From assembly GCF_050485565.1 (NCBI RefSeq), contig NZ_JBJHBQ010000002.1, positions 124,001 through 188,000 of the forward strand: DNA of 64,000 bases. The letters run 5' to 3'. Position 1 is the first letter of the stretch. Each line of letters begins with the position of its first letter. Origin of the DNA: Glycocaulis sp050485565 (lineage in GTDB: Bacteria; Pseudomonadota; Alphaproteobacteria; Caulobacterales; Maricaulaceae). Below, in pieces: positions 33,621 through 41,632 of this stretch. A program made the position numbers and the translations under genes. A model generated the notes under the pieces. It searched no databases, had not been told where the DNA came from, and worked only from the letters and a program-made list of their open reading frames with translations.

Positions 33621-34514
33621 ATGCCTCGTATCGTATTAATCAGCCTGGGCGTTTTGCTCGTTGTCGCGGTGATCGTGGGCCTGTCGGCCACTTACACAGT
33701 GTCGGAACGCGAGTCGGCTCTTGTCCTGCGGCTGGGTAACCCGGTCGCGGTCATCAACGAGCCGGGTGATGAGGAGCCGGGTCTCCACTTCAAGATCCCG
33801 TTCGTCGATGATGTGCTGCATTTCGACAAGCGTAATGTCGAGTTCAACCTGGCACCGGCCGAGATACTGGCCGCTGACCAGGAACGTCTCGTCGTTGACG
33901 CCTTCCTGCGCTACCGCATCGTCAATCCGCTGCGTGTCTATCAGACCGTGCGCGATGAGCGCGGCCTGCAGCAGCGCCTGTCGGCCATCATGGACGATTC
34001 CTTGCGCGGCGTGATCGCATCCATCCCCTCCAGCGAGGTCATTTCCGGCCAGCGCGCGCAGGTGATGAACCGCATCCGCCTCGCCGCCGAAGCACAGGTG
34101 GCCACCCAGGATCTCGGCATTCAGGTCATTGATGTGCGCATCCTGCGCGCTGATCTGCCCCAGCAGATCGCGGACCGGGTGTTTGAGCGGATGCGTTCAG
34201 AGCGCCAGCAGGAAGCCCAGCTGATCCGTTCGCAAGGTGAGGAACGCGCCCGTCAGATCCGCGCCGAAGCGGATCGTGAAGCGGTGGTCATCCTGGCCAA
34301 TGCCCGCGCCGAAGCGGAACGTATCCGCGGTGAGGGCGATGGCCGCCGGACGGCGATCTTCGCGGAGTCCTATGGGCAGGATCCGGACTTCTTCGCCTTC
34401 TACCGCTCGATGCTGGCTTATGATCTCGCCCTGCGGGACAATACGCCGATCATCATCAGCCCGGATTCGGAGTTCTTCCGCTACTTCCAGAACCAGGCGG
34501 GGGCGCCGAACTAG
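33621..34514 (+). CDS. hflC: HflC, FtsH protease modulator
   Basis: 297 residues with one N-terminal signal-anchor helix (IVLISLGVLLVVAVIVGLSA), a band-7 domain (VSERESALVLRLGNPV onward) and the characteristic charged helix IRSQGEERARQIRAEADREA. A conserved C-terminal segment follows (DPDFFAFYRSMLAYDLAL). It pairs with HflK in the periplasm-facing FtsH complex. It lies 1 bp after hflK and 4 bp before the DUF2065 gene. Confidence 0.95.
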   Translation: MPRIVLISLGVLLVVAVIVGLSATYTVSERESALVLRLGNPVAVINEPGDEEPGLHFKIPFVDDVLHFDKRNVEFNLAPAEILAADQERLVVDAFLRYRIVNPLRVYQTVRDERGLQQRLSAIMDDSLRGVIASIPSSEVISGQRAQVMNRIRLAAEAQVATQDLGIQVIDVRILRADLPQQIADRVFERMRSERQQEAQLIRSQGEERARQIRAEADREAVVILANARAEAERIRGEGDGRRTAIFAESYGQDPDFFAFYRSMLAYDLALRDNTPIIISPDSEFFRYFQNQAGAPN

Positions 34515-34518
34515 GGGT

Positions 34519-34728
34519 ATGAGTGCCGGAGCCATGCTCGGCTGGATCGTTCTTGCCATCGGCCTCGTGCTGGTTGTCGAGGGCCTTCTCTACGCGCTGG
34601 CTCCGTCTCTCGCCCGGCGGATGGCCGAAGCGGCGGCCAGCGTGCCACCCGGCACGCTGCGGCTGGCGGGCGTGGGCGCGGTTGCTGCGGGCGTAATTCT
34701 CGTCTGGCTTGGCCGCGCGCTGGGGTAG
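34519..34728 (+). CDS. DUF2065 family small membrane protein
   Basis: 69 residues with two hydrophobic helices (MLGWIVLAIGLVLVVEGLLY and LRLAGVGAVAAGVILVWLG) joined by a short loop containing APSLARRMAE. This matches DUF2065, small inner-membrane proteins typically encoded next to hflC. The context, between hflKC and a DegP protease, suggests a part in membrane-protein quality control. The ATG at 34519 follows the hflC stop by 4 bp with GGGG directly in front. Confidence 0.85.
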   Translation: MSAGAMLGWIVLAIGLVLVVEGLLYALAPSLARRMAEAAASVPPGTLRLAGVGAVAAGVILVWLGRALG

Positions 34729-34809
34729 GGCTCATCTGCATCGCGGGGTGTTGGATGGCGGACAACGCGTTAAGCTTAAGCTGAACCTGTCTTGCTACCG
34801 GAGTCGCCC

Positions 34810-36210
34810 ATGCGTGCCGTTCTGGCTGTTATTGCCGCCGCCTTCCTGCTGTGTGTGCCCCAGGCGATGGCCCAGCCACGCGAAGGCTTTGGAGACCTGG
34901 CCGATCAGCTTTCACCGGCGGTGGTCAACATATCGGCTGCCCAGCGCATGCGCTCCGGGGCCAATCTGCCAACGTTTCCGCCAGGCTCTCCACTGGAACG
35001 CTTCAACGATCTTCTGGGCGACAATCCGCGCGTGGCCAACTCGCTAGGTTCCGGCTTCATCATCGATGCGCGCGGGCTGGTGGTGACGAATAATCACGTT
35101 ATCGAGGAAGCCGATGACGTAGAGGTCGTCTTCACCGACGGACGCACGCTGCCGGCCGATATTGTCGGCGTGGACCCAGCCACAGACCTGGCCGTGCTGC
35201 GCATTCGCGGCGGCAGCGGCAATTTCCCCTTCGTGCGCTTTGGCGATTCCGATGCGGCGCGGGTGGGCGATTGGGTGATCGCCATTGGCAATCCGTTCGG
35301 GCTTGGCGGCTCGCTCACCGCTGGCGTAATCTCGGCGCGCGGGCGCGAGATTGGCGGGCGCTATGACGATTATCTGCAAACCGATGTGGCCATCAACCGG
35401 GGCAATTCCGGCGGCCCGCTCTTCAACATGGACGGGCAGGTCGTGGGCGTGAACACGGCCATTTTCTCGCCGACAGGGGCCAGTGTCGGTATCAGCTTTT
35501 CCATCCCCTCCAACATCGCCGCACCGATCATCCGCCAGCTATCAGAGTACGGCGAGACCCGCCGTGGCTGGCTGGGCGTCAATGTGCAGGCCGTGACCGC
35601 CGACACGGCAGAAGCGCTGGGCCTTGCCAGCCCGCGCGGGGCCATTGTCAGCCGGGTGGACCCTGACGGGCCTGCCTATGCGGCCGGTATTGAACGCGGC
35701 GATCTTATCCTGGCGTTCAATGGCGAGATCGTGCCTGATGATCGCCGGCTGCCGCGCATGGTGGCTGACACCGCTATCGGGTCGCGTGTCAGTATCGATG
35801 TATTGCGCCGGGGCGAACCCCTGACGCTGGAGGTGGAAGTTGCCCGTCTCGAGGAACCTGATGCGGCTCCGCAGCGTCCGGTGGGCGCAGACGGGGATGA
35901 GCCGGGTACAGCGCCGTCATCGCGCGCCGTGTTCGGCCTGACGCTTGCGCCTATCACCGACGCGCTGCGCCGCGCGCATCGCCTGCACCCGGACGCGCGC
36001 GGGCTGGTCGTTACAGCCGTTGAGCCGGGCTCGGACGCTGCGGGCAAGGTGCGTGTTGGCGATGTTGTCGAGGAAATCGCTTGGACGCGGGTGAGTACGG
36101 TGGATGACGCCCGCCAGATCGCTCGCACGGCGGCGGGCGATTCTGGCCGCCCGGTGCTGTTCAGCCTGAACCGGCAGGGCCAGTTTGTTCTGCAAAGCCT
36201 TAGACCATAA
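34810..36210 (+). CDS. DegP/HtrA-type periplasmic serine protease
   Basis: 466 residues. A signal peptide (AVIAAAFLLCVPQAMAQ) is followed by a trypsin-like domain with His96 (TNNHV), Asp126 (ATDLAVL) and Ser200 (NRGNSGGPLF). Two PDZ domains come next, the first near 265-350 (GWLGVNVQ and RVDPDGPAYAAGIERGDLIL) and the second near 375-460 (LVVTAVEPGSDAAGKVRVGD). It acts as protease and chaperone for envelope proteins. The preceding hflKC-DUF2065 genes are on the same strand, separated by 81 bp that may hold its own promoter. Exact Deg subclass is not assigned. Confidence 0.94.
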   Translation: MRAVLAVIAAAFLLCVPQAMAQPREGFGDLADQLSPAVVNISAAQRMRSGANLPTFPPGSPLERFNDLLGDNPRVANSLGSGFIIDARGLVVTNNHVIEEADDVEVVFTDGRTLPADIVGVDPATDLAVLRIRGGSGNFPFVRFGDSDAARVGDWVIAIGNPFGLGGSLTAGVISARGREIGGRYDDYLQTDVAINRGNSGGPLFNMDGQVVGVNTAIFSPTGASVGISFSIPSNIAAPIIRQLSEYGETRRGWLGVNVQAVTADTAEALGLASPRGAIVSRVDPDGPAYAAGIERGDLILAFNGEIVPDDRRLPRMVADTAIGSRVSIDVLRRGEPLTLEVEVARLEEPDAAPQRPVGADGDEPGTAPSSRAVFGLTLAPITDALRRAHRLHPDARGLVVTAVEPGSDAAGKVRVGDVVEEIAWTRVSTVDDARQIARTAAGDSGRPVLFSLNRQGQFVLQSLRP

Positions 36211-36229
36211 GGCTTTGCTGGAGGTGGCC

Positions 36230-37156
36230 GTGCCGCCCTTCATCTTTCTTGGCGGCCCGACCGCGTCGGGGAAAACAGCGCTCGCAGTGGCGCTGGCGCA
36301 GCGTGTGGGCGGCGAGATCATCAATGCCGATTCCATGCAGCTCTACCGGGGGCTGGACATATTGTCTGCCCAGCCGAACGAGGCCGAGCGCGCAGGCGTA
36401 CCGCATCATCTTTTTGGCGAAGCCGATCCATCCGAACGTTGGTCGGCGGGGCGCTGGGCAAGAGCGGCGCTGGAGATTGCAGAACCGCTCAGGGAGCGCG
36501 GGGTGCCTGCCATTTTCGTCGGCGGCACGGGGCTTTACTTCAAAACCCTCATAGATGGGATCGCGCCTGCGCCGGATATCCCGCCGAAGGTGCGTGCCGA
36601 GGTGAGCCTGCTGGAACAAGCTGGTCATGCGGCCCTGCGCGCGGAGGCAGAGCGTCTGGATGCTGAAGGTGCAGGCCGGATCAAGCCTGGCGACCGCCAG
36701 CGCCTTGTGCGCCTGATCGAGCTGGTGCGCACAACGGGCAAGCCCTTGAGCGTGCTGCATGCCGATACCCGGCCGCTAATTGCGCCGGGCAGCTGGGCGG
36801 GCTTTGCCCTGCGGCCTGACCGCGAAGCGCTCTACGCACGCATAGAGCGGCGCTTTGACGCCATGATAGAGGCCGGCGCGCTGGACGAGGCGCGCGCCTT
36901 GCACGCGAAAGGTCTGGACCGCCAGCTTCCGGCGCTGAAAGCGGTTGGCATGCGCCCGCTGCTGGCGCATCTGGACGGCGAGCTGACACTTGAAGAGGCT
37001 GTGGAGCGTGCCAAGACCGACTCCCGGCGCTATGCCAAGCGCCAGTTCACCTGGTTTGCCAATCAGCACGCCGACTGGACCCGGCTTGACGCCGTCACGC
37101 CGGACGAAAACCTCGCCCGCATGATCGCCAATCTCGACAAGACGGATACGCCATGA
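36230..37156 (+). CDS. miaA: tRNA dimethylallyltransferase
   Basis: 308 residues. It transfers a dimethylallyl group to A37 of tRNAs reading U-starting codons. The P-loop GPTASGKTALAVALAQ, the ADSMQLYRGLDI substrate site, FVGGTGLYFKTLIDG and the late RYAKRQFTWFAN are all present. GTG 36230 is preferred, with GGAGG at 36220-36224. The frame is open upstream into the end of the degP gene, so a longer start overlapping it cannot be excluded. Its stop overlaps the next gene's start (ATGA). Confidence 0.94.
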   Translation: MPPFIFLGGPTASGKTALAVALAQRVGGEIINADSMQLYRGLDILSAQPNEAERAGVPHHLFGEADPSERWSAGRWARAALEIAEPLRERGVPAIFVGGTGLYFKTLIDGIAPAPDIPPKVRAEVSLLEQAGHAALRAEAERLDAEGAGRIKPGDRQRLVRLIELVRTTGKPLSVLHADTRPLIAPGSWAGFALRPDREALYARIERRFDAMIEAGALDEARALHAKGLDRQLPALKAVGMRPLLAHLDGELTLEEAVERAKTDSRRYAKRQFTWFANQHADWTRLDAVTPDENLARMIANLDKTDTP

Positions 37157-38145
37157 ATTTGCCTGACGCGCTTTATGACCGCGATATCGACTTGGCCCCG
37201 CTGCAGGCCGTCACGCTGGCGATTATCGGCTATGGCAATCATGGCCGCTCCCATGCGCTGAACCTGCGCGATAGTGGTGTGAAGGGCGTGCTGGTGGCGC
37301 TGCGCGATGGCTCACCCTCAGCGGACAAAGCGCGAGGCGACGGGTTTGAGGTGGTCAGCCTTGATGAGGCGGCTAGCCGCGCGGACTATATTTCCATCCT
37401 TGCAGCCGATGAAGCACACGGCGCGATCTGGGCCGACCATATCGCCCCTAACCGCAAGGCCGGGCAGGGGCTCATCTTCTGTCACGGGTTTTCCATCGAT
37501 TATGACCTGATCGATCCGCCCGCCGACTGTGATGTCATCCTCGCCGCTGCCAAGGGGCCGGGCGGCGCGGTGCGCGAGAGCTTTGAGCGCGGCGGCGGTC
37601 TGACCGGCTTCTGGGCCGTTCATTATGACGCGTCAGGGCAGGCCGAAGCCATAGCCAAAGCGTATCTCAAAGGGCTGGGCTGCGGGCGCGCCGGCATCTT
37701 CCCGACCAGTTTTCGCGAAGAGGCGCTGGCCGATATTCTGGGCGAGCAGGCCGTACTCGTGGGCGGCATGTGCGCGCTGGCGCGCCAAGGTTACGAAACG
37801 CTGGTGGCCGCCGGGATCAGCCCGCTCATGGCCTATATCGATACCGTCCATGAGCTGAAATATATCGCCGAGCTGATCCACCGGCGCGGCATTGCGGGCA
37901 TGTATGCGGCCATTTCCGACACGGCCGAGTTCGGCGCGCACGAGGTGGAGGCCCGCATTGCAGACGCGGTGAAGCCGGTGTTCGACGATATCGTTTCCGA
38001 TGTCGTTTCAGGTGATTTTGCCCGCCGCTGGGTCGCTGATTTCGAGAAGGACAGGGCCGGTCTGCACGCCGCCCGCGCAAAGGCCGGTCAGCACGAGCTG
38101 GAAGAGACGGGCCGCTATCTGCGCAAGGCGCTGGGGCTGGAGTAA
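37153..38145 (+). CDS. Ketol-acid reductoisomerase-like protein
   Basis: 330 residues, class I size. The N-terminal Rossmann domain (IIGYGNHGRSHALNLRDSG) is followed by the knotted domain with FREEALADILGEQAVLVGG holding the Mg-binding Asp and Glu. The catalytic His is in FCHGF, HELKYIAELIHRRG is present, and ISDTAEFG carries the substrate-contacting Ser. The enzyme class makes dihydroxy-isovalerate for valine and leucine synthesis. It is more divergent than a standard IlvC: the AAKGPGGAVR loop lacks the usual PKGPGH wording. It overlaps miaA by 4 bp, an unusual partner, so it may be a second copy or a specialised relative. Confidence 0.83.
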   Translation: MNLPDALYDRDIDLAPLQAVTLAIIGYGNHGRSHALNLRDSGVKGVLVALRDGSPSADKARGDGFEVVSLDEAASRADYISILAADEAHGAIWADHIAPNRKAGQGLIFCHGFSIDYDLIDPPADCDVILAAAKGPGGAVRESFERGGGLTGFWAVHYDASGQAEAIAKAYLKGLGCGRAGIFPTSFREEALADILGEQAVLVGGMCALARQGYETLVAAGISPLMAYIDTVHELKYIAELIHRRGIAGMYAAISDTAEFGAHEVEARIADAVKPVFDDIVSDVVSGDFARRWVADFEKDRAGLHAARAKAGQHELEETGRYLRKALGLE

Positions 38146-38203
38146 CAGCGCGCGGCACATGGTCTGCATGGCAAGGCGCAATTGAACGCGCTATGAGAGT
38201 TTC

Positions 38204-38998
38204 ATGAACCGATTGATGAGCTTTCTGACCGGAATGGACGCGCGTGCGGCGCGCGCCATCACGGTATCAATCGCCCTGTTCGCGCTGGTCCTCGCCATAT
38301 TCCTGATTGGCCGTTTCGTCTTCAATGTCGAGCCGGGCGATGTCCAGGTCTGGTTCGAAGATGCGTCGTCGCGCTGGTATGCGCTGCCGCTGACCATTTT
38401 GGCGTTCACTCTCCTCTCCTATGTGGGCGCGCCGCAGTTTGCGCTGTTTGCCGCCGCTGTGCTGGCCTTCGGGCCGACAACCGGATTTGTCTATTGCTGG
38501 CTCGGCACCATGGTGTCGGCCGGGGTCAATTTCTGGACGGGCCGCTTGCTGGGCGCTGATGTCGTGCGCCGCTATGGCGGTGAGACCGTCAACCGCATCT
38601 CGGCATTCGTCGGCAAGAACGGATTCTGGGCGAGCGCGATCATCCGCAATGTGCCCTCCGCCCCGTTCATCGTCGTCAATATGGCCGCAGGCGTGTCACA
38701 GATGACGTTTCTGGCCTTCATGGGCGGTACCGGGATCGGCATTGTGCCCAAGATCGCGCTGGTCACGTTTGCCGGCAGCGGGGTGATTGCGCTCCTGTCG
38801 GGCAGCGGGCTGTGGGTGGCGGCCATCCTTGCACTGACCGCTTTTGGCTGGCTTGTTGCCATGCTGATGGCACGCAAATGGCTGCGCTCAACCCAGACTG
38901 GCCAGGCTGCGGAAGGTGTAAGAACAGGCGCTGCAGACGCAAGTGACGGCACGTCCTCACTTGCATTAACGGACGGCGCGTCGCACAAGGGTAAATAG
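38204..38998 (+). CDS. VTT/TVP38 family membrane protein
   Basis: 264 residues with about six hydrophobic stretches. The family core is visible as FWTGRLLGADVVRRYGGETV followed by RNVPSAPFIVVNMAAGVSQM, the membrane-re-entrant pattern of VTT (DedA-related) proteins. These take part in lipid or proton-linked membrane homeostasis. The C-terminal 40 residues are polar and probably disordered. It lies ahead of mreB with only 29 bp between them, so it may share a transcript with the rod-shape genes. Confidence 0.83.
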   Translation: MNRLMSFLTGMDARAARAITVSIALFALVLAIFLIGRFVFNVEPGDVQVWFEDASSRWYALPLTILAFTLLSYVGAPQFALFAAAVLAFGPTTGFVYCWLGTMVSAGVNFWTGRLLGADVVRRYGGETVNRISAFVGKNGFWASAIIRNVPSAPFIVVNMAAGVSQMTFLAFMGGTGIGIVPKIALVTFAGSGVIALLSGSGLWVAAILALTAFGWLVAMLMARKWLRSTQTGQAAEGVRTGAADASDGTSSLALTDGASHKGK

Positions 38999-39027
38999 CG
39001 CTCCGCTTCGCTCGCGCGAGGCGGCTC

Positions 39028-40098
39028 ATGGCCAACGGCTCACAGGTTTCTTTACCGATGTTCTCCAGCGTTTTCGGGCTTCTCTCCGCAGATATTGCCA
39101 TCGACCTTGGCACCGCCAACACCCTTGTCTACGTGAAGGGGCGCGGTGTTGTTCTCAATGAGCCGTCCGTGGTGGCCTACAAGATAGAAAAAGGGCGCAA
39201 GCACGTTCAGGCTGTAGGCGCAGAAGCCAAGCTGATGCTCGGCAAGACGCCCGGCAATGTGGAAGCCATCCGCCCGATGCGCGACGGCGTGATCGCCGAC
39301 TTCGACGTCGCCGAGGAAATGATCGCCCACTTCATCCGCAAGGTGCACAACCGGCGCAGCTTCGTCTCGCCGCAGGTGGTCATCTGTGTGCCGTCGGGTG
39401 CAACCGCCGTGGAGCGCCGCGCCATCCATGAAAGCGCGCTGGGTGCTGGCGCGCGCAAGGTTTATCTCATCGACGAACCAATGGCCGCTGCCGTTGGCGC
39501 GGGCCTGCCGATTGATGAGCCGACCGGCTCCATGATCGTCGACATTGGCGGCGGCACCACCGAGGTGGCCGTGATGTCGCTGTCGGGCATCGTCTATTCG
39601 CGCTCGGTGCGCGTCGGCGGCGACAAGATGGACGAAGCCATCATCAACTATATCCGCCGCTCCGCGAACCTCTTGATCGGTGAGACGTCCGCAGAGCGCA
39701 TCAAGAAGGAAATCGGCTCGGCCAGCCCGCCCCCGAAGGGCGAGGGGCTGACGCTGGAGATCAAGGGCCGCGACCTGATGAACGGCGTGCCGCGCGAGAT
39801 CGCCGTCACCGAAGCGATGATTGCCGATGCGCTGTCAGAGCCGGTCGAGCAGATCGTCGAGGCCGTCAAGCAGGCGCTGGAAGCGACACCGCCGGAACTG
39901 GCCGCCGACATTGTCGACAAGGGTATTGTCCTGACCGGGGGTGGCGCGCTGCTGCGCAATCTGGATACTGAACTGCGTGACCGTACGGGCCTGCCGGTAA
40001 GCCTTGCTGATGAGCCATTGTCCTGCGTCGTGCTCGGCTGCGGCAAGGCGGTGGAAAATCTCAAGATTTGGCGGCCCATACTGTCTGAAGCCGTTTAG
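39028..40098 (+). CDS. mreB: Rod-shape determining actin homologue MreB
   Basis: 356 residues with the actin fold motifs: IAIDLGTANTLVYVKG (phosphate 1), DIGGGTTEVAVMSL (phosphate 2) and VLTGGGALLRNLD (adenosine). It polymerises under the inner membrane and guides the elongasome. ATG 39028 is chosen because GAGG lies 6 nt upstream. The usual family N-terminus (MFSSVFGLLSADIAIDLGT) would begin at the in-frame ATG 39058, so the first 10 residues are uncertain. It leads mreC, mreD, mrdA and rodA on one strand. Confidence 0.97.
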   Translation: MANGSQVSLPMFSSVFGLLSADIAIDLGTANTLVYVKGRGVVLNEPSVVAYKIEKGRKHVQAVGAEAKLMLGKTPGNVEAIRPMRDGVIADFDVAEEMIAHFIRKVHNRRSFVSPQVVICVPSGATAVERRAIHESALGAGARKVYLIDEPMAAAVGAGLPIDEPTGSMIVDIGGGTTEVAVMSLSGIVYSRSVRVGGDKMDEAIINYIRRSANLLIGETSAERIKKEIGSASPPPKGEGLTLEIKGRDLMNGVPREIAVTEAMIADALSEPVEQIVEAVKQALEATPPELAADIVDKGIVLTGGGALLRNLDTELRDRTGLPVSLADEPLSCVVLGCGKAVENLKIWRPILSEAV

Positions 40099-40136
40099 GC
40101 GGCGCGGGATTGATTCTCTAGAGGAGGTGCCGGGCG

Positions 40137-41099
40137 GTGGCGCAATGGCGTTCAGCGCGGCAAGGGGCAGACGACACGATCCGCTTTTCGCGGACCCTTC
40201 TCCTCATGCTTCTTGCCTTGTCGGCAGTTCTGGTAGCCGCCGACCGGTCGGAAGACCGGGTAGAGGCCGTAACGGTGTTCCGCGCCACGTTCAATGATCT
40301 GTCCTTGCCGCTACTGGAAGTGGCCGCCCAGCCCTTGCGCGGGCTTTACAATGTCGGTCCGTGGTGGCGCCGCCAGATGGAGCTGGCCAGTGAAATCCGC
40401 GAGCTGCGTCAGGAAATGTCGGAGCTGCGCGCCTGGCGCGATGTGGCGCTGAACTATTCTGAACAGATGCGCCGCCAGCAGGAATTGCTCAATCTGGATC
40501 CGCCCATGCCGCGCCAGCGCATTACTGCGTGGGCTGTCACAGAGACCGGCGGTCCGTTCGTGCGCACGCGTCTGGTCGGTGTTGGCACCGAGCACGGTGT
40601 GGCACCCGGCTATCCGGCGCTGAACATTTACGGCGTGGTGGGGCGCACGATTGATGTCGGCGCACGCTCATCGCGCATCCTCCTGCTGACAGACCTGAAT
40701 AGCCGCGTCTCGGTAATGGCTGACAGGTCCAATGCGCGCGCCATGCTGGTTGGCGACAACACCGATTTTCCTCGTCTGGACTATCTTGGCCGCGCGCCGG
40801 ACCTGCGTGAGGGTGACCGGATTGTCACCTCCGGGGATGACAATATCCTGCCGCGCGGCCTGCCGATCGGAGAGGCTGTGCTCGACCGGCGCGGTGCCTG
40901 GCGTGTGGTCTTGTATTCCAGCGCGACACCGATCGACCTGATCTGGATATGGCCCTTCACGCCCGTGGCAGCGCCGGTGGAGGACATTCCGGCTCTGACC
41001 ATTGACGGACAACCCGAAGAGATTGAGGGGCAGGGCGTCCCGGCACCGGCTGTTTCAAGCGCAGCCCAGCCTTCGGCCGATAACGGGGAGGGGCAGTAG
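40137..41099 (+). CDS. mreC: Rod-shape determining protein MreC
   Basis: 320 residues. It has a single N-terminal membrane helix (TLLLMLLALSAVLVAADRS), a coiled coil near residues 75-120 (MELASEIRELRQEMSELRAW), and two beta domains of the MreC core (PGYPALNIYGVVGRTIDVGA, ILLLTDLNSRVSV and LREGDRIVTSGDDNILPRGL). A Pro/Ala-rich C-terminal tail follows. It links MreB to PBP2 on the periplasmic side. GTG at 40137 is preceded by GAGGAGG at a rather long spacing. The stop codon overlaps the mreD start. Confidence 0.94.
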   Translation: MAQWRSARQGADDTIRFSRTLLLMLLALSAVLVAADRSEDRVEAVTVFRATFNDLSLPLLEVAAQPLRGLYNVGPWWRRQMELASEIRELRQEMSELRAWRDVALNYSEQMRRQQELLNLDPPMPRQRITAWAVTETGGPFVRTRLVGVGTEHGVAPGYPALNIYGVVGRTIDVGARSSRILLLTDLNSRVSVMADRSNARAMLVGDNTDFPRLDYLGRAPDLREGDRIVTSGDDNILPRGLPIGEAVLDRRGAWRVVLYSSATPIDLIWIWPFTPVAAPVEDIPALTIDGQPEEIEGQGVPAPAVSSAAQPSADNGEGQ

Positions 41100-41612
41100 A
41101 TGCGCGCATCACTGGAACGCAACTCCACCTGGCCGGTGCTGACGGCAATGGCGCTGACCTTCGCGCTGAGCCTGCTGGCGGTCGCTGCGCCCTTGCGCCT
41201 TCCTGAAGGGCAGGGCTTTCCAGCTCCGCTATTCCCGCTGATTGCGCTGTTTGTCTGGTCGGTGCGTCGTCCGCATTTTGTGCCGCCCTGGCTGATCTTC
41301 ATCGTCGGCCTGTTTCAGGATCTGCTCACCGGCGGCCCGCTCGGCATGTGGGCGCTGTCCTATCTGCTGGCGTTTGCGATTGCGCGGCTGCGCTCCACCG
41401 AGCCGTCGGCGCGCGAGTTTATCCTGCTCGTTGCGCGCTTCTCGGTAATGACGGGTATTGCCAGCCTTGTGGCGTGGGTCACGGGCTCGTTGTCCATCGG
41501 ACAGCCTGCAGACCCGACAAGCCTTGTAACCGAAGCTGTGATAACGCTTATCGTGTTTCCAGCCTTTTGCTGGCTGTTTGCGCGCAAGCGTGAACGCACG
41601 ACATTCTCATGA
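41100..41612 (+). CDS. mreD: Rod-shape determining protein MreD
   Basis: 170 residues with about five hydrophobic helices and the typical MreD loop GLFQDLLTGGPLGMWALSYL. An inner-membrane partner of MreC in the elongasome. Its ATG follows the mreC TAG directly (TAGATG), and mrdA begins about 20 bp after its stop codon. Confidence 0.9.
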   Translation: MRASLERNSTWPVLTAMALTFALSLLAVAAPLRLPEGQGFPAPLFPLIALFVWSVRRPHFVPPWLIFIVGLFQDLLTGGPLGMWALSYLLAFAIARLRSTEPSAREFILLVARFSVMTGIASLVAWVTGSLSIGQPADPTSLVTEAVITLIVFPAFCWLFARKRERTTFS

Positions 41613-41632
41613 GGGTTTGACCAAGAGCGACC

